From NCBI GenBank assembly GCA_002286855.1, contig NRSV01000074.1, positions 107,575 to 171,574 on the forward strand: a stretch of DNA of 64,000 nt, written 5' to 3'. Below, one piece after another: positions 12,633 through 24,394 of this stretch. Numbering within the stretch: the first letter of the stretch is position 1; each line of letters starts with the position of its first letter. The notes beneath the pieces were generated by a model, which was not told the DNA's origin, did no database searches, and worked only from the letters and a program-made list of their open reading frames with translations. Made by a program: the position numbers and the translations under genes. This DNA is from Bipolaris cookei (lineage: Eukaryota > Ascomycota > Dothideomycetes > Pleosporales > Pleosporaceae).

Positions 12633-13451
12633 ATGGACCGCCGCCGCACCCCAGGCCTGTCATCCCTCTCCTCGCGCGGCCTGCAAAACCACCACTACAC
12701 CAATCACGGCGCCACCCTCCGCACCCGCAACGCTGACTCCCTCTCCACCCAGCTCTCCGTCTTCCAATCCCTCCTCCACAACTTCGCAATCACACACTCC
12801 AAAGACATCCGCGCAAACCCGGCCTTCCGTGCTGAATTCGCCCGCATGTGCTCAGCCCTCAACATCGACTTCCTCGCCTCCTCGTACCACAAAGACACTG
12901 CGGCTAGCACATCCAAGGACGCCAGCACCGCCAGCGGCGAAAGCATCTGGACGCAACTGCTCGGCCCCAACCTCAACGACTTCTACTTCAACCTCGGCGT
13001 CCAAATCGTAGAGGAGTGCCGCGCCACCCGCACTGAAAACGGCGGCCTAATCTCCCTGTCTGATCTGCAGGCTCGCCTCTCCAAATCCACCCGCATAGGC
13101 GGCAGCATGACCGTTTCCGACGACGACATCAAGCGTGCTGTTGAAGCTCTGGCTCCGCTCGGGTCGTGCTTCTCCATTGTCAAAATAGGACATCGCAGCT
13201 TGATCAGGAGTGTGCCCAAGGAACTTAATGTGGATCAGAGTACTGTTCTCGAAGCTATACAGCTGCTGGGCTACGTTACGTTGTCTATGCTGCAGGTGAA
13301 TTTGAATTGGGAGAGACCGAGGGCTCATGCTGTTATCGAGGATCTCATGGCGGATAGTCTGGTGTGGGTGGATACCCAGGCGGGCGAGAATGAGTACTGG
13401 AGTCCTGCGTTCCTGACTATGGGCGGGTCCAAGTCAGATGCGAGTGCGTAG
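12633..13451 (+). CDS. VPS22: ESCRT-II subunit VPS22/SNF8
   Basis: An intronless frame of 272 aa. It starts at GCCATGG (12633), a strong initiation context; the eight upstream in-frame codons look like leader. It matches the EAP30/Vps22 family throughout: N-terminal R-R-R-T-P-G-L, the helical FQSLLHNFAITHSKDIRANP, the conserved FRAEFARMCSALNIDFLAS, then LNDFYFNLGVQIVEEC and the two winged-helix repeats ending in DSLVWVDTQAGENEYWSP. Vps22 forms the ESCRT-II core with Vps36 and two Vps25 copies and passes ubiquitinated cargo to ESCRT-III during multivesicular body formation at endosomes. Length is close to the family norm. A Ser/Thr insert (about residues 91-103, TAASTSKDASTAS) precedes the conserved WTQLLG and looks lineage-specific. 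Confidence 0.95.
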   Translation: MDRRRTPGLSSLSSRGLQNHHYTNHGATLRTRNADSLSTQLSVFQSLLHNFAITHSKDIRANPAFRAEFARMCSALNIDFLASSYHKDTAASTSKDASTASGESIWTQLLGPNLNDFYFNLGVQIVEECRATRTENGGLISLSDLQARLSKSTRIGGSMTVSDDDIKRAVEALAPLGSCFSIVKIGHRSLIRSVPKELNVDQSTVLEAIQLLGYVTLSMLQVNLNWERPRAHAVIEDLMADSLVWVDTQAGENEYWSPAFLTMGGSKSDASA

Positions 13452-13674
13452 ACTGGGTTTTGGGATTGGGACTGGAGGTGCAACTACGGCGTAAGGAAGG
13501 AACGAATGATACCCGGCGTCAAAGCCACTTACTATACTATACATACACGTAAATAGACGGATTCACGATAAACTTGTACACATAGAAGAAGAAGAAGAAA
13601 AGAAATCATGAGCCCACATGTCTTGACTTCTATATACACATACAAATACAAACACATATTCTTCATCCCCCTCA

Positions 13675-16551
13675 TCACCAAAGCACCTCTGTATTACACA
13701 TCCTCACCTCCTCGCTATCCTTCCACGCCGAGTCTCCACCACTAGGCTCAGGAAACACTTTACGATGCCATCGCAGACACCACCTGCGCGCACTATGCTC
13801 ATCCTCAAAGTCCAGCACCCATCGGTTATACACACGGTTCATGACCTCCTGGTTCATCTGCGCCGGCGACCGGTCTTCTTCCGTGCTACCCATTATGCTC
13901 TGAATCTCCGGGTCATCATACGTCATTTCCACCGAAGACGACGATGCGGCATTCACAAGCGGAGAATCAGAGTGATCAAAGGTGCCATATGCGCGAGGCC
14001 GGCTCGACGAAATGGGCTTGCTCGACATCTTGAGATTAATCATGTCGCGCAGCCGGTGGATCGACGACTGAGATTCGTTTCGCAGCGGCACCAGGCTTCC
14101 CTGTACGTATGCGTCTGTGCAAATGGCAATGTATACGTCGGATGCAGAGGGTTCGTAACCTTCAATATGCAGGAGTACTCGCCAGATGCGCCTGCCCTTT
14201 TCATCCACACCTGGCGCAATCGGCTGGTACCCGCCTCGCTCAATCAACAACCTTAGGGCAGGGTTGTATGGCTGCATGAGCACATTCAGACTCATCGGGT
14301 GATCTTTGGGTAGCAGGTTGTACGAAGCTACTGCAGCACCAATATCTTCGCCGTCCTCGAGAAACCCCTTGGGCGGAGGAATGGCGGATAGGATGCTTGA
14401 CGGCTGGTAATGAGCGCTGAGCTTGTGCAGTCTCGAAGCATTCTTCTGGTATGCCAGCGCTGCCTCTGTGTTCTTGAACAAAATATAGTAAAAAGGCAAG
14501 CGTTCCAGACTCAGAGGGTCTCGGCCAGGAATGACTTTGTAAAAGTCGCTGTCTCGCCGCCATCCCTCCAGGTGCTTGCCCTTGGGCATGATGCGACGAA
14601 AGTCGGCTTCGGTCAATCCAGTGCTGCAGTTGGTCAGCTGGAGCACAGTAATTTGCTCCCTACGTTGCTGAAACGGCTCGGTTGCCCGTTTTTCCACCTT
14701 CCGCGGCCCACCCACAGGTTCTGGACGGATAATAGACTTGGGTAGCTCCAGTCTGGGATATTGATCTCTGCTTTTTTCCGTCGGCCGAGGCGGTGGAGCA
14801 CTGTTCGCTTCTGGGAAGAGCTCTTCGAGGAGCGACTGTTCACTAACTTCCTCACTGGGCGGTAACGATTTGGATGAATCATCAAATGACACGTCCTGCT
14901 TGGCCTCTGGACCCTCTTCAGCCCTAGCCGCCTCATGGCTCCCATCCTCGCTATCCACCCTCAAATCTGTAGACGATGTCATCGAGCGCAACTTTCTATG
15001 AGTCTGGCGCATCAGCCTCTGTCCATCATCTGTGTCATGGACAGCAGCAGCCTCTAATTCCTTATCAAGACGAGTTGAGGCCGAGTTGGCTGTCTTATTG
15101 TGCAGCAAATACCCTTCAGGCAGCATTGACAAGAACTCTTTCTCCAACCCCCTCACCGCGACATCGCTTTTTCTCATCATCTTGATTGCACAATTTCCTT
15201 CGAGCTTCAAAATCCAGCTGAGGGGTGTTGTCCGACCAGATCGCCTCGCTCTCATCAGCACATTTTGTACAGCGCAAAGTTCTCCGAGCGCTTTCAATAA
15301 GCGACGATCTATTTCTTTATATGCCCGGTCGGCTATTGCCTCGATGTGCTTGCGGAAATTGCTCGCAACTAAAGTGAGTATCGGAGACTGATGCTTTTCC
15401 AGCTCTTCGCCTATTTCTTGGATGCACTCAGCTGACAGAACATGACGTCTCTGGCAGGCGTTCAAAAGGAGAGCAATATGATCACCAAGCAATTGCGTCC
15501 TAGCGTAGTTGGCAACATCGCTGGCTACTAAAGAGTTGATTTGACCGAGGGCTTCACCCCGAGACTTGGACAGTTTCGAGGCAAGCCAGTCCATCAAGCG
15601 CTGGTGTCTCGCACAGCTGAGACTGACCGACAGATCATCATCCAACATGGCAAGTCGTTGAGTGGTAAGAAAGCGACGTAGAATGGAGGAAGCTATAGGT
15701 GCAACTAGGTCAGAACGAGGCCTTGCAAGAACCCGAGCGGCTCTCAGACATTGTTCAACAGAGAGTTCATAAGCAGCTTGCGCGGCACGCAGAAGACTAT
15801 TAATCTCACTGGAGGTTCTTGTCTTAGAGGGGAGAACACGCCGCCCAGTCTGGGTTTGGGTCGCCGGGTCCAAACTCTGCGTCTTGGATTGCGTTGCTTG
15901 TGGTTTCTTCACAAGCGTAGCCCTTACTGCAGTAGATGTAGACAACGATGACGAAGACGACGACTCCCCTTTCGTAGGTGTTGCTTCGAGGTGGGCTTGC
16001 AGTGCCTTGATCTGTTCAGAGAGCTGTTGGATTTGCTGCCGCATTGCTGCAACATCAGTCTGCTGGGCAGTCGAAACATGGCCCTGCCTCCGCTTCGCAG
16101 ATTTCCTCTCTCTGCGACGAGTCCCCATATGCTCCCCGGTTGCTGTGAAACGAACAGATCCATGCGTAGGGTCTTGTTCGTCTTGATCTGTTGCTCCGTT
16201 TGCTTCGTGAAGATGAGTTTCAGAGCGTTCTAGGTCCTTGGCATGAGGTGGTGGTTCCGACTTGGGTTCAGTGGATGTGGAGGGGTCATTGTGAGCCCTC
16301 AAGGAAGCAATACGGTCTAATGCCTTTTTCCACCAGGTCTTCTCCTCGACTGGGACATCTCTGGGCGGGTCAATTGGGCGGGATGGAGCACTGCCCTCGT
16401 TGTTGTCGCCTTTGGCAGTGCGTGGCTGCGGAGTGTCATAGCCGCCGGTCGAGAGTCTGGCGCGGGTGGTGGCGTGGACGCCACGAACCTGCTTCGCGGT
16501 CACTGGGAGGTGACATGGCCGCAGATGTTGAGAGAGGCGCGGCGGTGGCAT
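13675..16551 (-). CDS. Large presequence-bearing protein with degenerate RRM-like region
   Basis: An uninterrupted minus-strand frame. The frame extends to 16608 only through a GTG; the first in-frame ATG is at 16551, giving 958 aa. The N-terminus (MPPPRLSQHLRPCHLP, then Arg-rich RGVHATTRARLSTGG) is basic and lacks acidic residues, like a mitochondrial presequence. Next come a low-complexity charged region, a short coiled coil (MRQQIQQLSEQIKALQAHLE) and a helical domain of about 250 residues. The C-terminal third contains EQITVLQLTNCSTGLTEADF, then LPFYYILFKNTEAALAY, which read like the outer strands of a degraded RNA-recognition fold without RNP aromatic signatures. I do not recognise a named family. 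A role in mitochondrial RNA metabolism is only a guess. Confidence 0.8.
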   Translation of the reverse strand: MPPPRLSQHLRPCHLPVTAKQVRGVHATTRARLSTGGYDTPQPRTAKGDNNEGSAPSRPIDPPRDVPVEEKTWWKKALDRIASLRAHNDPSTSTEPKSEPPPHAKDLERSETHLHEANGATDQDEQDPTHGSVRFTATGEHMGTRRRERKSAKRRQGHVSTAQQTDVAAMRQQIQQLSEQIKALQAHLEATPTKGESSSSSSLSTSTAVRATLVKKPQATQSKTQSLDPATQTQTGRRVLPSKTRTSSEINSLLRAAQAAYELSVEQCLRAARVLARPRSDLVAPIASSILRRFLTTQRLAMLDDDLSVSLSCARHQRLMDWLASKLSKSRGEALGQINSLVASDVANYARTQLLGDHIALLLNACQRRHVLSAECIQEIGEELEKHQSPILTLVASNFRKHIEAIADRAYKEIDRRLLKALGELCAVQNVLMRARRSGRTTPLSWILKLEGNCAIKMMRKSDVAVRGLEKEFLSMLPEGYLLHNKTANSASTRLDKELEAAAVHDTDDGQRLMRQTHRKLRSMTSSTDLRVDSEDGSHEAARAEEGPEAKQDVSFDDSSKSLPPSEEVSEQSLLEELFPEANSAPPPRPTEKSRDQYPRLELPKSIIRPEPVGGPRKVEKRATEPFQQRREQITVLQLTNCSTGLTEADFRRIMPKGKHLEGWRRDSDFYKVIPGRDPLSLERLPFYYILFKNTEAALAYQKNASRLHKLSAHYQPSSILSAIPPPKGFLEDGEDIGAAVASYNLLPKDHPMSLNVLMQPYNPALRLLIERGGYQPIAPGVDEKGRRIWRVLLHIEGYEPSASDVYIAICTDAYVQGSLVPLRNESQSSIHRLRDMINLKMSSKPISSSRPRAYGTFDHSDSPLVNAASSSSVEMTYDDPEIQSIMGSTEEDRSPAQMNQEVMNRVYNRWVLDFEDEHSARRWCLRWHRKVFPEPSGGDSAWKDSEEVRMCNTEVLW

Positions 16552-16893
16552 CAATTGCGCGGCTTGGTCACATTGCACAGCTGCGATTCTTGGGCCCGCC
16601 GTCGACACTGAAAAGCTGCAGAAGGCATGCTGCGCTAATGGCTTAATCCGGGCTAGCCCATCCGTTGCTTAGTCACTCCATTTCCCTACCACCACAGTCG
16701 GTTCCAGCCCAAAAGGGAAATTAGGCGAGCGTCGCATGCTGGACCTGCTCACGGCTTCTGCGGCGAAAAAATCCTCGTGAGCACATGCAGTAGACGTATC
16801 ATGCGAGTCACATCCGTACAAGAATCCATCCCTCCTCAGATACGCACCCCTTCATAAACTCCCCCCTCATTACGCGGTATAGGAAAAAGTAAT
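16552..16893. promoter_or_regulatory. Divergent promoter, presequence protein / AFG2-like
   Basis: A 342-bp spacer between two start codons pointing away from each other. It should hold both promoters. No clear TATA box was seen on either side. Confidence 0.5.
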
Positions 16894-19282
16894 ATGAGCC
16901 CGGCTGCTAATTATACCCTGCGCCCGTTGGAGCGCAATCCGCCTAGCATTCCAACCAATGCGCTCGAAGGCGGTGCTTTTCGCGTCCATCTGTCGGCCAA
17001 AGAACTCAAGGCTCTCGGGCTCAGCAATGGCGACTGCGTCCGGCTTAGCACTGCGGCGGGCTTCAGAGGCTACGCCGTTGCATGGCTCGCCTCGCAGACT
17101 AACGCTGGGAACAAACCCATTGCCAAGGTGACCGATCTTTTACGGGAACACTATGACCTCGCGCTCAATGATCCCGTTTTCATTGAAAAGGCCGATTCCT
17201 GGAAGCCTCTCAAGTCAATCGAGATTAGCATTTCCGATTCACCAACTCAGACTGCCAAGTTTGCCTCGGGTGAGCAACTTTTATATTGGCTTCGCCATGC
17301 ACTAGGTAAATATGCAAATGTTCGTATTGCAGCTGCTTTTCTAACTCTTGTGCAGCAGCAGACACAGACATTCTCCTGCCAGGATGCAGTTTTCCAATCC
17401 AGCAAAAGAGCTTTAGGCAAAAAGGCCAAAAGATCCGGGTCACAGTGCAAAGTATTGACCCACTTCCGACCGAGAAATATGCCGTATATTTTGATGAGAC
17501 TGCTACTCACATCACCACTGTGGGTGCTTTCACGCCTGAACAATCGCCTCCAAAGCCGTCAGGTGTACTTCAATTAAGGTCTGATGGGATCGGCGGTCTT
17601 TCCAACCACATTGCGGCCATCAATGAAGATCTTTCCTTTCTTACCAACACCCAACCCCATCTGCACAGCCGACACCTTCTTGGGCCTACCGCTTTCCTTT
17701 TGCATGGCCCAGAGGGTACTGGAAAGACTCTTTTGCTCGAGAGACTGGCCGATTGTCCCTGGGTAGAAGTCTATAGGATCAATCCTGATACAAATCCCAA
17801 AGGCCAAGCCAAGGCGCTCTCTGATATCTTCCAAGATGCCCGTGAAAACCAGCCAAGCCTGATATTAATGGACAATTTGGATCGGCTTTTAGACAAGGCC
17901 GACTCATTAGTAAACAGGCTTCGCATTGAGCTCGCTACTCTGGGAGGAAGCCAAGTCGTTGTCGCAGCAGCAGCGCGCAGCGTGTATGATGTCGACTCCA
18001 GCCTTCGCACAGCGACTGCTTTTCAAACCGAGCTTGAGTTGCTGCCACCAAATGCAAAGCAGAGAGAAGACGTTATACGCCAGATACTGGGACCTACTTG
18101 CAATGTCCCGCACGTTGACTTGAATGCTCTTGCAGAACGGTCACATGGCTTTGTAGGTCGCGATATTGCCAGTCTTTGCTACCTTGCTAGGAAGCACCAT
18201 ACGAGGCGGATAGACAAGCTATTGGACGGGAAAGACAAGACCGAGCTTAGCAAGATAGATAAAGAAACCGACTTTGTCGACCAGGAGGATTTCGAGGCCG
18301 TGCTAGAGCAAGTGCGCCCCACAGTACTAAAGGATAGCATTCTCGAAGTACCAAAAGTCAGATGGACGGACATTGCTGGCTTGGATCATGTACGGGCCGT
18401 GCTAGAAGCCATTACCGTTCGCCCGTTCAAGGTACGTGAGCATCAATTTCCACATGTTCGTGATGCGCACAGACTCCTGCTCTGCCTCATAACTTTATTC
18501 ATATCCGAGTAACAAAAGGAGACTGATGACGCCCTTAGTACCCTGACCTCGACGTCAAATTCGGTGGGCCTCAGTCGCGCAAAGGCGTTCTCCTCTACGG
18601 CCCACCGGGATGCGCGAAGACTTTGATTGCACAGGCCGTCGCGACCGAAAGCAGGCAAAACTTCCTTGCCGTAAAGGGATCCGAACTCATCAAAATGTAT
18701 GTGGGTGAGTCTGAACGAGCAATTCGGGATGTTTTCCGAAGAGCACGAGCAGCGAAGCCTTGCATCATCTTCTTTGACGAGATTGATTCTATCGGAAAGT
18801 CGCGTGAAAAGACGCAAGACAGTGGGTTAAACGTTGTGACGACATTGCTCAACGAGATGGACGGTATTGAGGCGCTAAAGGACGTTTTCATCATCGGCGC
18901 AACCAATAGGCCCGATATTCTGGATTCAGCACTTATTCGGACGGGCCGTTTTGATGCGCACATCCACATTGGTCTCCCGACGGAAGAAGCACGGAAGCAA
19001 ATTCTACAAATTCATACCAGATCGAGACCACTTGCCGCTGACGTTGACTTGGATGTTGTTGCCAAAAGAACAGAAGGTAGCAGTGGCGCAGATATTAGCG
19101 GTCTGTGTGCTGTCGCTGTTGAACTGGCAATTGCCGACTACACAATGTGTCCGGACAGCGCACCTCAAGTCTACATGCGCCACTTTGAGCAGGCACTACA
19201 CCAACACGTTCCCCATACAATCGCAGCCGAGGCGGAGCGATACAGAAACTGGAGGCCTGGCAAGTCGTTGTCCGAAGATTAA
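16894..19282 (+). CDS. AFG2: AFG2/SPATA5-like type II AAA ATPase with degenerate D1
   Basis: Three exons, 16894-17305, 17356-18431 and 18539-19282 (introns 50 and 107 bp), encode 743 aa. The N-terminal double-psi-barrel-like part contains LSAKELKALGLSNGDCVRLS. D1 has Walker A GPEGTGKT (17706-17729), but the Walker B reads LILMDNLD, with Asn where the catalytic Glu should be, and the usual PGRF sensor/Arg-finger segment is replaced by SSLRTATAFQTELEL. D2 is intact: GPPGCAKT, IIFFDEID, NRPDILDSALIRTGRF. The Cys in the D2 Walker A and the KGSELIKMYVGESERAIR segment are typical of AFG2, the ATPase that strips shuttling factors such as Rlp24 from pre-60S ribosomes. Whether D1 hydrolyses ATP is doubtful. 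A paralogue of AFG2 is the main alternative; PEX1 is less likely because its D2 differs. Confidence 0.85.
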
Positions 19283-20565
19283 AGACATAGCGTAGAAGCA
19301 GAGCTATTAAGGTAGCATGATTTTTGCATAGAGGACGTTTTTGCATAGAGGTCGTCTTTGCATGTTGATGCTTCATGTCCAAGCAACATAAGGTTTTCCG
19401 TGCGATCAAAAGCCCCAGGCACAGAGGCATTAATCTGGCCTGGCGCATTACGACGTTGGGCAGTGGAACAGCCACGGGACGTGCATCTGCCTTCTGCCGC
19501 CGCACGATGCAGGGAAGATGTGGGGATGGAGAAGGCAACATGCTTCCATTCGTCTTCGATACCGCTATCATGATTTTGTTTGGCATACTTGATTCGGCCA
19601 TCCATCAAAATAGCATGCTGCCTGAGACGCCAACACTGGATGCCTGTTGCAATCATCCGTTGCGATCAGGCGTGGTATCCGTCGTATGTCGTATGTATAG
19701 TAAACAGCGAGACGTTGTGCAGGCAATTCCAAAACGTTGCGGCATTGCTGTGGGGCTTCATTTTGGACAGACGATGTTAGTGTAGTTGGGGCCGCCACAT
19801 TGTGCATCGACTATTTTTCATAGGCACGAACAAGCGCAGTGCTCTGCTGTAGCGTCGTGCTGATTGCCTGTTGCGTACTACGACATCAGGGGCAAGGCGA
19901 GAGGAGCGTTCAGCTCGTCGTTTCCGTAAGCACCAGCACAATGTGCCGCCGCAACGGACCGATAATTTCAATCAGCCACTGTCGTGTTGCTTTGAGGCCC
20001 TTGGCGGCGCATCACGAAATTGCTCCTCGGCAGAGCATCGTCATGAAACTGGGCTCGTGCTCCTTACACACCGGTCCTCGCGAGACGGCCGCCTATTCCT
20101 GCCAGCACCATGGTTGTGATAAAACGCTCGTTAAGATGATTCCGTCGCCTGCCAGGGGGACCCGCTATAGCGAACATGCCTGTGCAGCCAATCGCAGCTG
20201 ACCCTCGCATGTTATGCCCACCACCCTGGTTCCGCACCTGGTTCTCGACCATGTGCAATTTCTTTCAGACGCGCCAAAGTGGATGTAAATGATTGCCGCC
20301 GCTATGACGACGGTATGCAAAGTGTGGAGGCGTCAGGTTCATCCGGTGGTCGTGTGGCGATGATACTGGCGCGCATCCCAACATCGACCAAACACCTTAA
20401 TCCTTTGTTCTCTGAACCTCCGGCGACTGTGTCGATACCTGTTCCCTTTTTGGCTCATAGGGCCGTCCATTCCTTTTTCACCAATTTTCAAGCCCATTGT
20501 GTTGTTCTCCTTCGTCGACCCCCAATTTACCATCTGATACCCTCTAACGGATTTTGAAACCCACC
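19283..20565. other. Intergenic between AFG2-like and a Ser/Thr-rich protein gene
   Basis: About 1.3 kb without a supported gene, although several short frames overlap on both strands. It begins with a short tandem repeat at 19321-19364. Confidence 0.5.
19321..19364. repeat. Tandem repeat, 17 bp x 2.6
   Basis: The unit TTTTTGCATAGAGGWCG repeats at 19321-19337 and 19338-19354, with a partial third copy ending in TTTGCATG. It lies about 40 bp past the AFG2-like stop codon, in its presumed 3' UTR. Confidence 0.85.
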
Positions 20566-22657
20566 ATGCCCGGGATGCTCACGAGATCCAAGTCTCTGCG
20601 GTTCCTAAGAAACAATCGCAGAGATGTCATTGATCAAGAGAAGGGAAACACAATGCCAGCTCTAAAAGTGTCTCAAACATATCTTGACAAATACCATGCG
20701 TCTACGGCGAATTTGCAACTGGAGGGAAATCTCAAGGCCCCAGACGTGGTAATCAGACCGAGCACCTCAGGCGGGCCTGTAGAGCGCCCAGTAATATCTC
20801 GCAGGGAGATCAGTCCTGCGCCATCGTTCCATTCGGAAGACCATGTCCACTCTTTCCAATCGCCTACATCGTCGACAACCGTACTCTATACCTCCGATGT
20901 CACAAAAGAGCAGGGGATCATTGGTATCGCTCTTGGGTCGCCAACTTGTGCTTCGCACTGGATCCAACCCTCTCAAGCAGTAGACTCGAAGACGAATCTA
21001 GGATTTACGGACCTCCCAGTAAACATGTTGACTCACCCCAACGCCTCGTCACCATCCTTGAGTGGTCCACCAGGGCCGACCAAACCCAAACTCAGTCGAT
21101 GGAAGTCGCTATTTCGCAAAGCAGCGCCGCCACCCATTACTCCACAGGAGCAGGCCGCATTCTATCAGCTATCGCACTCGGTAGATAAATCAGCTCGTGC
21201 TGACAGCCACCATGACGAGGAAGTCAACGAATCAAAGACTTCACTCAAAGACGAAACAGGGAGGGACAAGCTGCGCAATGTGTCGCCACCTGCATACAAG
21301 CCTGACATTCGCGAATCGCGCAAATGGAGCCATGGAGAGTTTGTCGCACCCAAGTCACCTCCGCAAGCAACATCCACCAGAGGCCGCGCGGTGACGCTTG
21401 GAAATCCTGCTTCAGACCTCCAGGAGAGGACCACCCAACGTTCAATCCCGGCAACAAATTTCCCTCCACAAAATGAGAGTAATGACGTTGCTTCAACTAA
21501 GGATGCTATATCTCCCAAAAATGTCGGCGATTTCCCAGCTGCCGAGTCGAGCAGTTCAACACCAACAGAAGCTCCAATGCTCGACATTACGCTCCCTGAC
21601 ATCACAATGGAGAGATACAGCATCATGTTCGGCAACCTTTTGCAGTCTGGACCGAGCCGTTCATCGCTCTTGGAGCGACGACAAGGAAATACAGAAAAGG
21701 TCAAGCCGTTGAACGAGCTTTCGGCCAAGGTACGTTTGGTAGAGTCTTGAGCTCTCTTTGTGTATACTAACAGCAGCATAGGATGATTCACCAGCTGAGA
21801 GCTTCTCTCTTCAGCGCAGAGTGACTTCGCCGGTTGTGACATCCGAACCACGGTTAACACTGTTCCCTCCCACGACCACGTCTCGCGCACCTTCACCATT
21901 GGGTACACCCATCATTAACCGCAGCAAGAGGGACATCAAACGTTCCCTGACGCTGCCCTCAAAATCACCTGTTCGAACAGAGTTCGTGGAGATTTCAGAT
22001 CACTCTGAAAAGAGCATTGATCCTGCAAAACTTGCACCAGCAGCATCTACATACCTGAAGCCTGCATTGACACCAACCTCCATGTCCGGCTCCGAGTCTG
22101 AAGCCGAATCCGTTAGCGTTGTTGCCGCCCCGATCTTGCATAGCCACGGCCAACCCACGACGCTTCATCTCGACGACCGGGAACCCGACTGGGAACTTTG
22201 TGCGCCGCCACCTCGAGCGGCAAAACGTGGAGCTCTCGTTATCCCGGACACGCCCGTTTCAACACTTGTTCGTTCTCCCTCGCACAGGCAGCCAAAAGTC
22301 ACCAAGATGAGCGCCCTCTGTTCACACCCGGCTTCTGCGCCTATCGACGTGCCTTCGCCGCTGCAGCGATTACAGAGTCTCTCGACCCCACCGCATTCGG
22401 CTAGCCGGCTTGGGGAGAAACGCGCAGAGATTCAAGCACGGAGACGAGAAGCAAATGGCGACAATGTAGTTGCCGCAAAAGCTACAGTGGGACTCGCGAG
22501 AAGCGTTTCTCTCAGCAGAGCACACAGTCCCCGAACTATGGTCCGCGTCTCAACAATACCCAGTGAGAATCGAGTCCTTGACAAATTAGCTCTTACACCC
22601 ACCATGGTCGAAGTCAAGAACCGTAAGAGTCACAGGGTGCAGCTCGAAGACGTTTAG
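20566..22657 (+). CDS. Fungal-specific Ser/Thr/Pro-rich protein, function unknown
   Basis: Two exons, 20566-21729 and 21782-22657, joined over a 52-bp intron (GTACGT, branch CTAAC, TAG), give 679 aa. The start is ACCATGC at 20566 (M-P-G-M-L-T-R). Most of the protein looks disordered: Ser, Thr and Pro runs, basic clusters (KSLRFLRNNRR, RWKSLFRKAAPPP) and many SP/TP sites (for example SPSHRQPK, RAHSPRT). One ordered-looking island lies just before the splice junction, ITLPDITMERYSIMFGNLLQ; a MERYSxMFG motif recurs in ascomycete proteins of unknown role as far as I recall. The layout fits a phosphorylated scaffold or signalling protein, but no activity can be assigned. Confidence 0.8.
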
Positions 22658-24394
22658 ACGATTTTACTTTTTTTTCTATCTTTATATCTTTCATCATTCA
22701 AACTTTTCCCCCAATCTTTAGCTTCTGGCATCTTTTTCTTATGTCATTGGCATTTCAAGGCTGCACTTCTAGCGATAGGGGTATCTACGGCCTTTTTTAA
22801 CGGCGCCATGTCTTTTTCTACCTTGTGGGCACTCATTGTGCTTCGCTCATTCATATTGTTAGTTTTTTTTCACCCTTTTTGCTAGCGGGGGTCGTTTCGG
22901 TCGGAGTTATCAAAGGCACATTTGGCCTTTGTTTCATTGCATCAATAGGGGGTTCTGGTTCACACTATGCAAGGCGTGCTGCTGGACGGTGTGCAAGGGT
23001 GGTCCGGTTGGGTGGGTAAAGGGGGAATGGATGGACAAAGACATTACAAATAGGTCAGGCTTCTAGATTAGAAGCCTAGCAAGATTCAAATGCTAGTTAT
23101 TACAACGTCCAATTGTGCAGTCTAAGCGTAGCATTATGATGTGGATGCACGGTACTTAAGCGAGGCCCTGTAATGCTGTAAGATAGTAGTAGTATTGGCG
23201 CTAGGATACGCTTCATTATTTTGTACAATGGTTTTGCAAGTCAAATTGTCAGGCCACCTTGATGTCGGCCCCATGCTCACAGGAGTTCCGGGGCAGTGTC
23301 CCACCGGTGAGATAGTGAAAAATGCTAGTGCAGGATTTTGCTGTCCGTCTATTCGTGACATCAATACATAGTACGGTAGAAGCGACGCTTAGGTGGAGGT
23401 GAGACTACTAGGGAGAGGCGGAAGGCTGTAGTGAACGGGACGGCCCTGCCATCCTCCACTGATTTCCTCACTCCTACGTACTAGTTTCCAACACTAAATA
23501 CAACGCGCCCTCACTCATCAGACGTGTACTTGTACACAAGCTTCATCCTCACCTGTCAAGCTCAGTCTTTACGCCACAGGGCCTTGGACAAACATGACTC
23601 ATTGGGTGTTGGGGCATATCGCCTCTTCGCCGATGCGCGGTGGATGCAGCCCGCTGACGGTGGGCTTCACGCGTCGTAGGCGCAGTAGAAAAAGGCCCAA
23701 CAACCAGGACAGCGGCCTGTCAGCCAAGTGTGTCTTGCAGCCTCTTTACAGATATCGAGTCACTTTTGGATAGGTGGCTTCACACAGCCCGCTTGCATCA
23801 CAGCCATAAGCTTGTGTCATTGGAGATTGCGCCATCAAGTGCTGCACCTGGGTTAAGCAATACTGTCGCCTATCCTTAGCTCAGCAGAAGCTTAGCCAAA
23901 CACACACATTGCTCGCATGTCCATCGGCTGGGTATGAGTGAGGCTGAGTATCTTCTTCTTCTTGTACTGGCTGCCTCGATGCAATCTACACCAATCTTTC
24001 CTTCTCCCCCCCGCTCCTGTCCGCCGTCTCTTTGCATACTCTTATTGTTCGCGTCTTTGTGCTTGCCTGGTTCCCAACTCGATTCTTCTCCTATGCGGCA
24101 GCCTGATACGTGACGTATTCTCGGCTTTTCCCCGCATCAATCCAGCCGGCGGATAACAGCGCTCACCACACCAGTCGAGCGACTTGCCGGGAATATTCGG
24201 CCCTTGACCACACACAACCTGGTCAAGGCATCAGCGAGCTTGTAATCCCTCCACTCAGATTCTTTTTCCTGGCGAATGCGCCAAGCTTAGTACAAAACTG
24301 CTATCAATGCCCCTCGTACGCACAGGGACCACAGCCTAGACAGTGGGGGGGTGTCGAGTGCAAACTCGCCGAGCAACCAGCAACCATTTTGAAA
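22658..24394. other. Long intergenic / 5' leader region
   Basis: About 1.7 kb. The first 400 bp is T-rich and probably the 3' UTR of the preceding gene. The last 450 bp (23940-24394) is pyrimidine-rich (TTCTTCTTCTTG, CTTCTCCCCCCC), as in 5' leaders, and contains short upstream ATGs. No gene is supported. Confidence 0.5.

Noticed and set aside
17445..18512. Separate 355-codon gene inside the AFG2-like locus
   Set aside because: It is exon 2 of the AFG2-like gene; splicing at 17305/17356 and 18431/18539 links all parts in frame.
19095..19785. Overlapping frames of 125-168 codons downstream of the AFG2-like gene
   Set aside because: They overlap each other on both strands and have no recognisable protein features.
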